Source: Phycisphaerae bacterium (lineage in GTDB: Bacteria; Planctomycetota; Phycisphaerae; Phycisphaerales; SM1A02). From it: a stretch of DNA of 63,011 nt. Shown here in pieces: positions 1 through 9,418 of this stretch. The stretch is taken from the NCBI GenBank assembly GCA_002717655.1, contig PBAY01000008.1, forward strand, positions 1 through 63,011, written 5' to 3'. A program made the position numbers and the translations under genes. Each line of letters begins with the position of its first letter. The first letter of the stretch is position 1. The notes beneath the pieces are model-generated. The model searched no databases and was not told the DNA's origin. It saw only the letters and a list, made by a program, of their open reading frames with translations.

Positions 1-509
1 AGCCAGATCCATTGTGTCCATCGGTAGTAGGAAGGATCAATCGTCGCGATCTCACGTGACCAGTCGTAACTGAATCCAATTCCATCCAGTTGTTTTCTGT
101 AGGTCTCAATGGCTTTGCGGGTTGTCTCAGCCGGATGAATACCTGTCGTGATGGCATATTGTTCCGCCGGTAGTCCAAAGGCATCCCAGCCCATCGGATG
201 CAGGACATTGAAACCCATCATCCTCTTGTGGCGTGAGATGATGTCACTTCCGATGTATCCAACTGGATGCCCGACATGCAGGCCCGCTCCCGAAGGGTAG
301 GGGAACATGTCCATGCAGTAGAACTTCGGTTTTGAGGGATCGAAATCCTCATCACCCGGTCCAGGTGTTCGGTAGACATCATGTGCTCGCCACCATTCCT
401 GCCATCTGGACTCGAGTTCAGTGGCAAGCTTCGCGGTATAGCGATGAGCGGGCCCACCGGACTTGTTGCCGGTTGAATCAGGATGAGTGGAAGAGGTTGT
501 TTCAGTCAT
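1..509 (-). CDS. leuS: Leucyl-tRNA synthetase, N-terminal part (cut by window edge)
   Basis: Class I aminoacyl-tRNA synthetase that charges tRNA-Leu in the cytoplasm. Only about 169 N-terminal residues lie in the window. The reverse strand reads through the Rossmann-fold entry with the class I HIGH signature ([14 protein letters not shown]), followed by GSDIISR, the LeuS-typical [19 protein letters not shown] stretch and a DWSREI segment. These together are diagnostic for LeuS rather than IleRS or ValRS. The ATG at 509 is preceded by GGAG with an 8-base spacer, which supports this start. A hydrophilic N-terminal extension of roughly 15 residues rich in Thr, Ser and Gly precedes the conserved part. 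The gene is followed by folC on the same strand, 51 bases upstream in transcription order. Truncation is due only to the window boundary. Confidence 0.96.
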   Translation of the reverse strand, partial: MTETTSSTHPDSTGNKSGGPAHRYTAKLATELESRWQEWWRAHDVYRTPGPGDEDFDPSKPKFYCMDMFPYPSGAGLHVGHPVGYIGSDIISRHKRMMGFNVLHPMGWDAFGLPAEQYAITTGIHPAETTRKAIETYRKQLDGIGFSYDWSREIATIDPSYYRWTQWIW

Positions 510-560
510 GCCGGAAGCTCCGCTAATGGAACGGCGCATGGTACCCGGCAGCGGGTGGAA

Positions 561-2021
561 TTACGCGGTTGCCATTTCAGCCTCACGCTTGGCCCGAAGA
601 TCGCCCAGATATCGCTTGGCTTCTCCGACAAGGTAGAAACTGCCAGTAATGCAGATCAGATCATCCCGGCTGGCGGCTTGAGCGGCGATTTCCAGTGCAT
701 CTGCAAGCTTCTCTTCAGCCTGACAGACCCTGTTGTGCCGTTCAGCGAACCGACGTACCAGTTCCTCAGGCTCAACTGCTCGAGGTTGATTGGAAGCCTT
801 GGTGAAGATCACCTTGTCTCCTCCAAGAGCAACCTTGTCGAGCAGACCATCAATGTCCTTGTCCTGACAGCAGCCAAAGATGCAGATCATCGAATCATTC
901 GGGATATGTGCCCCGACGGTTCGCATGAGGCATTCCAGAGATGCTGGATTGTGTGCGCCGTCAGCAATGATCGTGGGTTTGTCCCAGATCCGCTCCATTC
1001 GACCTGGAACAGTCGTTTCCGCAAGCCCTTGATACACGATGGACTCATCAATTGATCCTTCGTTGGCCGAAAGCGTGTCAATGGCAGCAAGCGCCAAAGC
1101 GCAGTTGATGGCCTGATGCGCTCCTGGGAGCGGAACTGGCAGGTGCATGTATTGTGTCCGCTCCGTAATGAGGCAGATGCGGGTGTGTGGTCCAAGATCA
1201 TCAGAGACGCAGAACCGGCTGCTGAACTCGATTTCCTTGCCGATGAATCGGATGGTGGTGCCGATCTTCTCGGCATGTTCGCGAAGAACGGCTTCGACTT
1301 CAGGTTCCTGTGGAACTGAAATAACCGGGACATCGGGCTTCATGATGCCGGCTTTTTCTCTGGCGATTGATTCCAGATCGTTGCCAAGCAGATGCATGTG
1401 GTCATAGTCGATCAAGGTGATGAGTGTGACACTCGGCTTGGTCAGGTTGGTCGAGTCAAGTCTGCCACCAAGACCGGTCTCCACGACGGCGATGTCGACA
1501 GCTTCCTCTGCGAAGTGAGCCAGAGCCATTCCGGTAAGCAGTTCGAAATAGGTGGCATCGGGTGCAGACTTCTCAGCGGTCTTTCCAACTTCAGCCGTGA
1601 GTGCCGCGAAAGCACTCTTGTCGATCATCTGTCCGTTGATCGTGATGCGTTCACGAATGTCAGTCAGGTGGGGTGAGGTGAAGGTGCCGACGGTGAAATC
1701 AGCGTTCTGAAGAATGGAGGCGACCATCGCAACCATGGATCCCTTGCCGACGGTCCCTGCTACATGTGCGACACGTACGGAGTCCTGCGGATCCCCGAGG
1801 CCCTTGAGCAAGGCGGCCATGCGATCAAGCTTGAAGGTCTCATCGCTGTACTTCACGGATCGAACCCGTTCCAGGTCCGTGTGTTCCATGAGATACCTGA
1901 CAGCCGTATTGAAGGTCGTGACCTTTGCAGCCTTAATCAGGTTGTTTCGGGACGATTTTGAAGCCTTCCGACGGGGTGTTCGCTTCCGGCGGGCGGCTGT
2001 GGGTGTTTTGCTTTTTGCCAT
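561..2021 (-). CDS. folC: Folylpolyglutamate synthase / dihydrofolate synthase
   Basis: Mur-ligase-superfamily enzyme that adds glutamate to dihydropteroate and/or tetrahydrofolate using ATP, in cytosolic folate metabolism. The ATP-binding loop HVAGTVGKGSM, the following TSPHL motif, the central GLGGRLDSTN motif and the DGAHNP motif of the C-terminal domain are all present in FolC order. Length (486 aa from the ATG at 2021) is a little above the usual 420-440. The excess is an N-terminal tail of about 35 residues dominated by Lys, Arg, Ser, Thr and Ala (KSKTPTAARRKRTPRRKASK), which is not part of the FolC fold. A TTG at 2060 would add 13 residues; the ATG is preferred. No good Shine-Dalgarno sequence is visible for either start. 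Confidence 0.93.
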   Translation of the reverse strand: MAKSKTPTAARRKRTPRRKASKSSRNNLIKAAKVTTFNTAVRYLMEHTDLERVRSVKYSDETFKLDRMAALLKGLGDPQDSVRVAHVAGTVGKGSMVAMVASILQNADFTVGTFTSPHLTDIRERITINGQMIDKSAFAALTAEVGKTAEKSAPDATYFELLTGMALAHFAEEAVDIAVVETGLGGRLDSTNLTKPSVTLITLIDYDHMHLLGNDLESIAREKAGIMKPDVPVISVPQEPEVEAVLREHAEKIGTTIRFIGKEIEFSSRFCVSDDLGPHTRICLITERTQYMHLPVPLPGAHQAINCALALAAIDTLSANEGSIDESIVYQGLAETTVPGRMERIWDKPTIIADGAHNPASLECLMRTVGAHIPNDSMICIFGCCQDKDIDGLLDKVALGGDKVIFTKASNQPRAVEPEELVRRFAERHNRVCQAEEKLADALEIAAQAASRDDLICITGSFYLVGEAKRYLGDLRAKREAEMATA

Positions 2022-2146
2022 GATTCGGTTCAGGGTATCAAAATCAGGGTTCTGGTTCAAATCAAGACTTGTAAACCCATTGTTATCAGTCAGTTACGGT
2101 CGATTTGGCCAGTTTGCAGCAGTCAATACTCCCGGGGCAGGCCATG

Positions 2147-2186
2147 GAACCCTCAAGAGGGTCTGAACCCGCTTTTTTGAGGGTTC
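2147..2186. repeat. Inverted repeat between folC and hpt
   Basis: A 10-base perfect inverted repeat, GAACCCTCAA (2147-2156) and TTGAGGGTTC (2177-2186), encloses a smaller nested hairpin, GGGT-CTGA-ACCC. It lies in the divergent region between folC and hpt, just upstream of the putative hpt -10 element. It could be an operator or an RNA hairpin. No regulator was recognised for it. Confidence 0.5.
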
Positions 2187-2215
2187 AAGCAGGGGTTTGG
2201 TGTTTGCCGCCTTGG

Positions 2216-2221
2216 TACCAT
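2216..2221 (+). promoter_or_regulatory. Putative -10 element of hpt (near-leaderless)
   Basis: TACCAT lies seven bases before the hpt ATG, so a transcript starting at the usual distance would begin at or within a base of the start codon. No convincing -35 hexamer and no Shine-Dalgarno sequence are visible. The same layout recurs at four other genes in this window. Confidence 0.35.
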
Positions 2222-2228
2222 CAGATCC

Positions 2229-2780
2229 ATGCATGAGGACCTGGCCAAGATACTCATTGATCGCGACACCATTGCTGAACGCATCGAGTCTCTGGCTGAG
2301 GAACTTGATCGGGATCTTCGTGGCCCGGTTGCCGAAGAGGGCCTGATCGTCCTGCCCATCATGACCGGCAGTGTTGTCTTCATGGCCGACCTGATGCGCC
2401 ATATGAGATATCGATTCTTGATCGAACCGGTACGCGCACGCAGTTATGTCGGTGCGACCACCGTTGCCAATCAACCGGTCGTCGTTGAAGGTCTTCAGGA
2501 ATCGATGATCAAGGGAAAGCATGTGCTGATCGTCGATGATGTATTGGATTCAGGCCGAACTATTGTTGAGCTTCGAAAGCTGGCCCAGTCATTCGGCGCA
2601 GCGTCCGTGGCCGTCTGTGTTCTACTTCGCAAGGAAACAGCTCCGGATGTTCCATGTGAGTATGTAGGATTTGAAATTCCTGATGATTTTGTCGTCGGTT
2701 ATGGCCTTGATTACGCTGGCCTTTATCGAAATCTTCCGGATATCGCGGTGCTTCGCCCAGAGGCGCTTCAGTCGGATTGA
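2229..2780 (+). CDS. hpt: Hypoxanthine phosphoribosyltransferase
   Basis: Purine-salvage enzyme that transfers ribose-5-phosphate from PRPP to hypoxanthine or guanine in the cytoplasm. The 183-aa length matches the bacterial family. The PRPP loop VLIVDDVLDSGRTI is at about residues 99-112. The early PIMTGSVVF segment, the SYVGATT flexible-loop segment and the C-terminal GYGLDYAGLYRNLPDI purine-binding region are all typical of Hpt. No ribosome binding site is visible, and a TACCAT element sits seven bases upstream of the ATG, suggesting a nearly leaderless mRNA. The next gene follows by 16 bases, so the two are probably co-transcribed. Confidence 0.95.
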   Translation: MHEDLAKILIDRDTIAERIESLAEELDRDLRGPVAEEGLIVLPIMTGSVVFMADLMRHMRYRFLIEPVRARSYVGATTVANQPVVVEGLQESMIKGKHVLIVDDVLDSGRTIVELRKLAQSFGAASVAVCVLLRKETAPDVPCEYVGFEIPDDFVVGYGLDYAGLYRNLPDIAVLRPEALQSD

Positions 2781-2796
2781 AGGTGGCTTGCCCTTC

Positions 2797-3351
2797 ATGG
2801 CAGATTCTGAGATCACAGCACCCCGAGCATCGCAGACGCTCCCCGGAGACTGGCTTGGTCGCATGATCAGAGATGACGAGTCGATCGTGATGCAACTGCG
2901 ACCAAGCAGATGGTTCATTCTTCTGGAATCGATTCCACTGCTGGTTCTGCTCATCATGCTCGGGCTGGTCTTGAATGCCGCCATGTGGTTGATGTTGGCC
3001 ATCGGAGTACCGCCGGTCATGGAATGGACTGCGATCTGGCTGGCAGTGGGGTGGGTAACCGTGCTGACCGTGCTTTGGCAATATCTTCAATGGCGATGTC
3101 GTCTCTACGTACTCACGAACCATCGAGTCATTACGGCAGCAGGTGTTGTTCGTCGTTCGATCTATGAAACATCACTTCAGCACGTCAGGCAGACGCTGGT
3201 CTCCGTTTCAGTTCTCGAGCGATGTACCGGGATCGGCAGCTTGCTGATCGCGACTGCAGGTACAGGTTTCTATGACACGTCATGGTTCATGCTTGCTGAT
3301 CCGCTGGCGGCTCAACAGACGGTACAGGATGAAATTCGTCGAACAGAATGA
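2797..3351 (+). CDS. Membrane protein with bacterial PH domain (bPH2/YdbS type)
   Basis: A 184-residue inner-membrane protein of unknown function. Two close hydrophobic helices at about residues 41-62 and 78-95 form a hairpin. They are followed by a bPH2 (DUF304-like) domain starting at about RLYVLTNHRVITAAGVVRRS and continuing through the family-typical SLQHVRQTLVSVSVLERCTGIGSLLIATAG. The ATG at 2797 is chosen because it begins just after hpt ends. An in-frame upstream ATG would overlap hpt by over 100 bases and adds non-conserved sequence. It converges with the moxR-like gene, with only 12 bases between them. Confidence 0.85.
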   Translation: MADSEITAPRASQTLPGDWLGRMIRDDESIVMQLRPSRWFILLESIPLLVLLIMLGLVLNAAMWLMLAIGVPPVMEWTAIWLAVGWVTVLTVLWQYLQWRCRLYVLTNHRVITAAGVVRRSIYETSLQHVRQTLVSVSVLERCTGIGSLLIATAGTGFYDTSWFMLADPLAAQQTVQDEIRRTE

Positions 3352-3363
3352 GCGTCTTGTAGA

Positions 3364-4296
3364 TCAGGCGGGGGAGGCAACGGTTTCAAGAACCTGTTGC
3401 ATGATTCGCCTGGTCGTCAACGTGTCTCCATCATGCATGTACGTCCGACTGATGACTCGATGAGTACATACGGGTATCACGTTGTTCACGATGTCTTCAG
3501 GGACAACGTAATCCCTCCCATCCAGAACCGCCGTGGCTCTCGCAGCCTGTGAAAGTGCGAGCGATCCGCGCGGACTGAGGCCGACCTGCAGATCATCATG
3601 GGTTCGAGTCGCGGTGGCCAGTGCGACGATGTACTCCAGAAGCGAAGCTTCAATCTTCACCTGATCAGTCAGATGCTGGAGATGAAGCACATCATCGATG
3701 CTGATGACCGGCTGCAGGTTCTGTAGAACCGTGCGTGCAGGCTGTTGTTCCAGTACACGACTTTCATCAGGTGGTGCTGGATAGCCCAATGCCACACGCA
3801 TCAGAAACCGATCAAGTTGATTCTCAGGCAGAAAGTAGGTGCCTTCGAACTCATAGGGGTTCTGAGTAGCAACCACCATGAACGGGGAGGGTAACTCTCT
3901 GGTCTGGCCATCAATTGATACGGAACCTTCACTCATGGCTTCAAGCAGTGCGGACTGCGTGCGAGGAGTGGTCCGGTTGATTTCGTCTGCTACGACAATA
4001 TTGTGGAAGACCGGCCCTGGCTTGAAGTGGAAGTCGCTGGTATCTCGGTCAAACACCGTGATGCCCGTAACATCAGCAGGCAGCAGGTCCGGTGTGCATT
4101 GAATACGAGCAAATGAGCCCTGTACGGATTTGGCAAGTGCACTGGCGAGTACGGTTTTACCTACACCAGGCACATCCTCGATCAACACATGTCCTCGTGC
4201 CAGAAGGCAGACCATCAGGCGATCAACGGCCGTGGCATTGCCGAGATAGACCGAGGTGATATTTTCACGGAGTTGTCTCAGGGCATTGAGGTCCAT
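3364..4296 (-). CDS. MoxR-family AAA+ ATPase
   Basis: ATP-driven chaperone-like ATPase of the MoxR class, which in other bacteria helps insert cofactors or assemble membrane and envelope protein complexes. The 310-aa length is typical. Walker A is GVPGVGKT at about residues 44-51, Walker B is IVVADEINR at about 100-108, and the sensor region MVVATQNPYEFEGTYFLPENQLDRF is the MoxR hallmark, followed by the AAA lid domain. Start ATG at 4296 has AGGAGA about ten bases upstream. The usual partners (DUF58 and von Willebrand A proteins) are not adjacent, so this member stands alone and its client is unknown. Confidence 0.92.
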   Translation of the reverse strand: MDLNALRQLRENITSVYLGNATAVDRLMVCLLARGHVLIEDVPGVGKTVLASALAKSVQGSFARIQCTPDLLPADVTGITVFDRDTSDFHFKPGPVFHNIVVADEINRTTPRTQSALLEAMSEGSVSIDGQTRELPSPFMVVATQNPYEFEGTYFLPENQLDRFLMRVALGYPAPPDESRVLEQQPARTVLQNLQPVISIDDVLHLQHLTDQVKIEASLLEYIVALATATRTHDDLQVGLSPRGSLALSQAARATAVLDGRDYVVPEDIVNNVIPVCTHRVISRTYMHDGDTLTTRRIMQQVLETVASPA

Positions 4297-4415
4297 GCTT
4301 CTGGTTCTCCTGAATCCGGATCTTGATGAAGTTCAAGTCTCTGAGGCCATGGGTTCCGCGAGTATAGCCGTGCAGCTAAGCTGGAGACTGGTCACCGCAA
4401 CCTCCTGGTTGAAGG

Positions 4416-5411
4416 ATGGCATGGGAGATGGCACTCGTGGAGCATTCAAGACGGCCAGTTGATGAGGTTCTGATCGGAAGTGATGGGCCAGAGCGTCTTG
4501 AGGGAAGAGGCATCAGGCTGCCACTTCCCTGCAAGCGATGTGGCTATGACCTGCAGGGGCTTGCTGCTACCGGAGTCTGCCCCGAATGCGGTACCCCGGC
4601 ACCGCGTTCGCTTGAGGCTGCGATTGATCCGACCACGCACCGACTGCCTCCGCTTCTGGCGCCTGAGAGTGTCGGCAATGCGGTACTTGGGCTTGGTTGT
4701 CTGATCCTGCTTGCGACGCTTGGTCTCATGGTGTTTCAGATCATGCATCTGGATTGGACGGTGAATCGGATCCCGGGTCTGGTACGTCTGGTCTCGACGA
4801 GTGCAATCTTCATGGCGGCAGCCTGTGGTTTGCTGGGCTTCTGGCCGATCATCAAGCTGTGGCCTACTCCCGGCACGGTGGATCCAAGAGATGGAAGACG
4901 GGGACTGGGTGTACTTTCGATCGGCTTGTTGATTTGGATCGTGGGCTGTGGACTGGTTTGGCTATTCCCGATCAGTTCATCAGGCTCATGGATCCTGATG
5001 CTTCTTGTTCCGCTACTTGGCGGCATACTCAGCCTTGAGGGCCTTCGCAAGATTCTGATTCAGATCGGTGCAAGGAGCCGGTTGTTCAGAACAGATCGCA
5101 TTCGCCGTCAACGGATACGAGATCTCATGATCGGCATTGGATTTGTCATGGTGGGCATTTTGGTCATCTTGATGGGCAGCTCTCGCTCATCAGGCGGCTC
5201 ATCGGTCTGGTGGATGTTGGGTCGCTTCAATATCGGTGGAGAACAGCAGTCTGGTCTGGCGTTTCTGGGTCTGGCCATGACCGTGGTGGCCGTTGTGCTT
5301 CTTGTGATCGGGCTGGTATATCTCTGCATGAACATGGCCTGGATTCGCCGTGCCCTGATCGCTCCGCCGCCCCGACTGCGTGAATATCTGGACCCTCCAT
5401 CCGGATCGTAA
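4416..5411 (+). CDS. Zinc-ribbon multi-pass membrane protein, function unknown
   Basis: A 331-aa protein with an N-terminal zinc ribbon (LPCKRCGYDLQGL then GVCPECG, about residues 37-61), an arrangement common in planctomycete membrane proteins. About seven or eight hydrophobic segments follow (for example near residues 90-110, 127-148, 167-186, 191-207, 239-255 and 286-308). No enzymatic motif is seen. GAAGGA precedes the ATG at a good distance. It is divergent from the MoxR-like gene. The zinc ribbon suggests a nucleic acid or protein contact on the cytoplasmic face, but this is inference only. Confidence 0.75.
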   Translation: MAWEMALVEHSRRPVDEVLIGSDGPERLEGRGIRLPLPCKRCGYDLQGLAATGVCPECGTPAPRSLEAAIDPTTHRLPPLLAPESVGNAVLGLGCLILLATLGLMVFQIMHLDWTVNRIPGLVRLVSTSAIFMAAACGLLGFWPIIKLWPTPGTVDPRDGRRGLGVLSIGLLIWIVGCGLVWLFPISSSGSWILMLLVPLLGGILSLEGLRKILIQIGARSRLFRTDRIRRQRIRDLMIGIGFVMVGILVILMGSSRSSGGSSVWWMLGRFNIGGEQQSGLAFLGLAMTVVAVVLLVIGLVYLCMNMAWIRRALIAPPPRLREYLDPPSGS

Positions 5412-5649
5412 GGACCTCCTCATCTGCCAACCTGGCAGGAAGTCGGCCTTCTGGAGCGTGGCACTGTCACCTCCATGTTTGTTGAATACCGCCTGGTCGG
5501 GCCCTCAAGGCCGATCGTGTGGGTTCCTGACGAGTTTCCACTGGCGCGGGATTTGAGAGAAGATATGTGGCTTGCCATCTGAGGCCGCAGTTGCTGCGTC
5601 CCGGGCTGGCGTTGGTAGGGAATGGAAGGCAGCAGCAGGAGTACAACCC

Positions 5650-7365
5650 ATGGCCGCCAAGGATCTGGCCTTCGATATCGAAGCTCGCAAATCGTTGCTC
5701 AATGGCGTCGAGAAACTCGCCGCCGCAGTCAAGTCAACGCTCGGCCCCCGTGGCCGCAATGCGGTACTGGACAAGAGTTGGGGAGGTCCCAAGGTCACCA
5801 AGGACGGCGTAACGGTCGCTGAGGAGATCGAACTGAGGGATCGTGTTGAGAATATTGGCGCTCGCCTGGTGCGTGAGGCTGCTTCCAAGACCAGCAATAC
5901 GGCTGGTGATGGAACAACCACCGCGACCGTACTGGCTGAAGCCATCTTCAAGGCAGGTCTTCGTCACATTGCAGCTGGCGTCGATGCCAATGCACTGGTA
6001 CGTGGAATCCGTCGCGCAGTCGAGAAAGTCACCTCGGAGATCGAGTCGATGGCTGTTCCGGTTGCAGACAACATTGAAGCAGTGGCTTCGATTTCGGCCA
6101 ACAACGACAATCAGATCGGCAAGATCATTGCCAAGGCATTCGCCAAGGTCGGCAAAGATGGTGTGATCACCGTCGAGGAAGGCAAGAGTCGAGAGACCGA
6201 AGTCGAAGTAGTCGAAGGCATGCAGTTTGATCGAGGTTACCTCAGCCCGAACTTCGTGACCGATGCGGACTCGATGGTAGTTGAGCTGGACAAGCCGCTG
6301 ATCTTCATCCACGAAGACAAGATTGATTCAGCTCAGAAGATTGTTCCACTTCTTGAGAAGGTCGTGGAATCCAAGAAGCCGCTTCTGATCATTGCAGAGG
6401 ATGTGACAAGTGAGGCGCTTTCAACACTCGTGATCAACAAGCTGCGCGGTGTTGCTCAGGTCTGTGCAGTCAAGGCTCCAGGTTATGGAGATCGACGCAA
6501 GGCCATGCTGGCAGACCTGGCGGTTCTTACGGGTGGCGAGGCTGTGATGAAGGATCTCGGTGTTGATCTCGACAAGATCAGCATCGGTCAACTTGGTCGA
6601 GCGAAAAAGGTCATCATCGATGCTGACAACTGCACCATCGTCGAAGGCGCGGGTGCAACCAAGGATATCCAGGGTCGTATCGAACAGATCCGGCGGGAGA
6701 TCGCAGCGTCTGATTCCGATTATGACCGCGAGAAGTTGCAGGAACGTCTTGCCAAGCTTGCTGGCGGAGTTGCTCAGATCAATGTGGGCGCAGCCAGCGA
6801 GGCCGAGCTGAAGGAAAAGAAGGCACGGGTCGAGGATGCCCTTCATTCAACGCGTGCAGCAGTTGAAGAAGGCGTTGTTCCAGGCGGCGGCGTCAGCTTC
6901 ATCCGTGCGACCAAGGCGTTGGGCAATGCTCGCAAGGCCGCAACAGGTGATGAACGCTTTGGTGTCGACACCATCATCGAGGCCTTGCAGGTGCCGCTTC
7001 GCTCGATTGCAAACAATGCGGGTGAGAAGGGCGCAGTTGTCGTGGCCAAGGTTGCGGAAGGAAAAGGCAACTTTGGATTCAATGCACTTACTCGTGAATA
7101 TGGCGACCTGATGGATCAGGGCGTCATGACTCCCGCCAAGGTTGATCGTTCAGCGATCCAGAATGCGGCATCAGTCGCAGCACTGCTGCTCTCCACCGAC
7201 TGCATCGTCACAGATCGTCCTTCCGAAGACGATGGCGGCGATGACCATCACCATCATGATGACCCAATGGCCGGCATGGGTGGCATGGGTGGAATGGGTG
7301 GCATGGGCGGCATGGGCATGGGTGGCATGGGTGGCATGGGTGGTATGGGTGGCATGGGCTTCTGA
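5650..7365 (+). CDS. groL1: Chaperonin GroEL, GGM-tailed copy
   Basis: 60-kDa chaperonin that folds proteins in an ATP-dependent double ring with GroES. All nucleotide-binding motifs are present: STLGPRGRN near residue 27, GDGTTTATV near 83, and the [15 protein letters not shown] region with the catalytic aspartate, then GGG. The 571-aa length slightly exceeds the usual 545 because of a long C-terminal tail with an HHHH stretch followed by about ten GGM or GM units. This is longer than the four-unit tail of E. coli and probably fills the cavity. The ATG at 5650 is preferred over an in-frame codon 78 bases upstream because it has AGGAG with an 8-base spacer and matches family N-termini. No CIRCE operator is seen in the 238 bases upstream. 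Confidence 0.97.
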   Translation: MAAKDLAFDIEARKSLLNGVEKLAAAVKSTLGPRGRNAVLDKSWGGPKVTKDGVTVAEEIELRDRVENIGARLVREAASKTSNTAGDGTTTATVLAEAIFKAGLRHIAAGVDANALVRGIRRAVEKVTSEIESMAVPVADNIEAVASISANNDNQIGKIIAKAFAKVGKDGVITVEEGKSRETEVEVVEGMQFDRGYLSPNFVTDADSMVVELDKPLIFIHEDKIDSAQKIVPLLEKVVESKKPLLIIAEDVTSEALSTLVINKLRGVAQVCAVKAPGYGDRRKAMLADLAVLTGGEAVMKDLGVDLDKISIGQLGRAKKVIIDADNCTIVEGAGATKDIQGRIEQIRREIAASDSDYDREKLQERLAKLAGGVAQINVGAASEAELKEKKARVEDALHSTRAAVEEGVVPGGGVSFIRATKALGNARKAATGDERFGVDTIIEALQVPLRSIANNAGEKGAVVVAKVAEGKGNFGFNALTREYGDLMDQGVMTPAKVDRSAIQNAASVAALLLSTDCIVTDRPSEDDGGDDHHHHDDPMAGMGGMGGMGGMGGMGMGGMGGMGGMGGMGF

Positions 7366-7411
7366 GCCAAGTCGTCTGTTTCCGCATGACCAGTAATGAA
7401 TTTGACTATCA

Positions 7412-7425
7412 CCGGCGATTGCCGG
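7412..7425 (+). other. Intergenic hairpin between groEL1 and groES
   Basis: CCGGC-GATT-GCCGG can form a 5-bp hairpin with a tetraloop ahead of the groES ribosome binding site. It has no following T-run, so an mRNA stability or processing role is more likely than termination. Confidence 0.4.
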
Positions 7426-7450
7426 ACGAAGAGAAGAACGGAGAATTGAC

Positions 7451-7738
7451 ATGTCAGTGAAGCCTCTTGAAGATCGCGTACTGATCCGGCCCATCGAGGC
7501 TGAGTCCCGTACCGAATCAGGGATCTACCTTCCCGAGTCAGCCAAGGAAAAGCCAATGCACGGCAAGGTCGTGGCCATGGGCCCCGGCAAGCTTTTGGAC
7601 AATGGTGAGCGAATCAAGCCTGCGGTTACCAAAGGCGACACCGTTGTGTACAGCAAGTACGCCGGTACCGAAGTTGAAATCAAGAACGTGACCCACCTGA
7701 TTGTTCGTGAGTCGGAGTTGCTCGGCGTCATCGAGTGA
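7451..7738 (+). CDS. groS: Co-chaperonin GroES
   Basis: 10-kDa heptameric lid of the GroEL chamber. The 95-aa length is standard. The N-terminal SVKPLEDRVLIRPIEAESRT strand, the mobile loop around TESGIYLPESAKEKP that docks on GroEL, and the C-terminal LIVRESELLGVIE are all recognisable. GGAG stands seven bases before the ATG. It lies between two different groEL genes, 85 bases after the first and 31 bases before the second, instead of at the head of the operon as in most bacteria. One GroES must therefore serve both GroELs unless others exist elsewhere. Confidence 0.97.
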   Translation: MSVKPLEDRVLIRPIEAESRTESGIYLPESAKEKPMHGKVVAMGPGKLLDNGERIKPAVTKGDTVVYSKYAGTEVEIKNVTHLIVRESELLGVIE

Positions 7739-7769
7739 TTGGCCTGATTGAGACACGGAAGGAAGCTAC

Positions 7770-9383
7770 ATGTCCAGCAAGCAGATGAAATTCGATGCGG
7801 AAGCACGTCAGGAATTCCTGGCAGGCGTCGAAAAGATGAGTCGAGCCGTCGCCGTAACCATGGGACCTGGTGGTCGCAATGTCGTGATGCAGAAGTCATT
7901 CGGCGGGCCAGCAGTTTCCAAGGATGGCGTATCGGTATCCAAGGAAGTCGAGCTTCCTTCGCCATTTGAAAACATGGGTGCACAGATGGTGCATCAGGTC
8001 GCCAAGAAGACTGCCGATGTCGCAGGTGATGGCACGACTACGGCGACGGTTCTCGCAGAGGCGATCTACCGTGCAGGGCTTCGTCACCTCACGTCCGGCG
8101 CCAACGCCGTAGCGATGCAGCGAGGAATCAATGCTGCTGCGGTCGCTGCTGGCGATGCAATTGAAGAGATGGCTCGCACCTGCAAAGGCAAGGACGACCT
8201 TCTCAAGATCGCCATGGTGTCATCCAATCACGACAAGAGCATTGCATCCTTGATCGCGGAGGCGATCAACACCGTTGGTGCCGAGGGTGTCGTCGAGGTT
8301 GAGGAAGGCAAGACTGGCGATACGACACTGGACTACGTCGAGGGAATGGCATTCGATAAGGGATTCCTCAGTCCTTACTTCATGACTGATCCGAAGACGG
8401 CAGAGTGCGTTCTCGAAAACTGCATGATTCTTCTTCATGAAAAGAAGATCTCCAATCTTGCCGACCTTCTTCCACTGTTGAACAAGGCCGCAACTTCCGG
8501 CAAGCCTTTGCTGATCATTGCCGAAGATGTCGATAACGAGGCGCTTGCCGCGCTGGTTGTCAATCGTCTTCGCGGTGTTCTTCAGGTCTGTGCCGTGAAG
8601 GCTCCCGGTTTCGGTGAGCGTCGCAAGGCCATGCTTGGTGACATCGCCGCCTTGACCGGCGGAACCTTCATTTCCGAGGATCTTGGTCGTAATCTCGAGG
8701 ACATCGAGTTGTCCGAGCTCGGCAGAGCAAAGCGTGTCACCATCAACAAGGATTCCACGACCGTCCTCAAGGGTGGTGGCAAGAAGGCGGATGTCGAACG
8801 CCGTGTGGCCCAGATCAAAAATCAGATCGAGAAGTCAACAAGTGACTATGACCGCGAGAAGCTCCAGGAGCGTCTTGCGAAGTTGACTGGTGGTGTGGCC
8901 GTGATCACGGTCGGTGGTGCGACCGAGCCTGACATGAAGGAACGCAAGGATCGTGTCGAGGACGCCCTTGCTGCAACTCGTGCAGCAGCAGCTGAAGGTT
9001 ATGTGCCTGGTGGCGGCGTCGCCTACCAGCGGACCATCGAGGCGGTTTCCAAGGCACGTTCCCGTGGACGTGGCGATGAGAAGCTTGGCTACGACGTGGT
9101 CGCTGATGCACTCACTGCCCCAACGTGGCATATCGCCACCAACAGTGGTGTTGATGGTGATGTCGTCTGCGAGAAAGTGGCCGAAGGCAAGAATGACTTT
9201 GGATACAACGCCAGTACGGGTGAGTACGAGTCGCTCTACAAGTGTGGGATCATCGATCCTGCGAAGGTTGTTCGGACTGCGCTGCTCAACGCTGCTTCCG
9301 TATCAGGTCTCCTCTTGACTTCTGATGTGGCGATTACGGAACTCAAGGACGAAACGGATCCGGTCAACGACGCCGTGTGCTGA
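7770..9383 (+). CDS. groL2: Chaperonin GroEL, second copy without GGM tail
   Basis: A second GroEL of 537 aa. Motifs are largely conserved ([53 protein letters not shown]), so it should bind and hydrolyse ATP. Two differences from the first copy stand out. The Lys/Arg in the P-loop-like GPxGRN segment is Gly. The C-terminus ends in a short acidic stretch ([14 protein letters not shown]) with no Gly-Met repeats. The apical domain also differs substantially. AAGGA precedes the start by a good distance. Paired divergent GroELs in one operon point to subfunctionalisation, with this copy possibly handling a narrower client set. Confidence 0.95.
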   Translation: MSSKQMKFDAEARQEFLAGVEKMSRAVAVTMGPGGRNVVMQKSFGGPAVSKDGVSVSKEVELPSPFENMGAQMVHQVAKKTADVAGDGTTTATVLAEAIYRAGLRHLTSGANAVAMQRGINAAAVAAGDAIEEMARTCKGKDDLLKIAMVSSNHDKSIASLIAEAINTVGAEGVVEVEEGKTGDTTLDYVEGMAFDKGFLSPYFMTDPKTAECVLENCMILLHEKKISNLADLLPLLNKAATSGKPLLIIAEDVDNEALAALVVNRLRGVLQVCAVKAPGFGERRKAMLGDIAALTGGTFISEDLGRNLEDIELSELGRAKRVTINKDSTTVLKGGGKKADVERRVAQIKNQIEKSTSDYDREKLQERLAKLTGGVAVITVGGATEPDMKERKDRVEDALAATRAAAAEGYVPGGGVAYQRTIEAVSKARSRGRGDEKLGYDVVADALTAPTWHIATNSGVDGDVVCEKVAEGKNDFGYNASTGEYESLYKCGIIDPAKVVRTALLNAASVSGLLLTSDVAITELKDETDPVNDAVC

Positions 9384-9396
9384 TGCACGGCGTCGT
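9367..9396 (+). other. Perfect 11-bp stem-loop spanning the groEL2 stop codon
   Basis: ACGACGCCGTG (9367-9377) is perfectly complementary to CACGGCGTCGT (9386-9396), with an 8-base loop that contains the TGA stop. There is no T-run after it. It is the strongest hairpin in the chaperone operon and could attenuate or process the message between groEL2 and dnaJ. Confidence 0.6.
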
Positions 9397-9418
9397 GTAG
9401 TCCATGGAGAGTTCTCCC

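Noticed and set aside
5412..5649. Search for a CIRCE (HrcA) or similar heat-shock operator before groEL1
   Set aside because: No TTAGCACTC/GAGTGCTAA-type inverted repeat is present. Only a short CTGCCA/TGGCAG repeat near 5429 was seen, too weak to call an operator.
7254..7556. Minus-strand frame rich in Pro-Met-Pro-Pro repeats
   Set aside because: This is the antisense image of the GroEL Gly-Met tail and not an independent protein.
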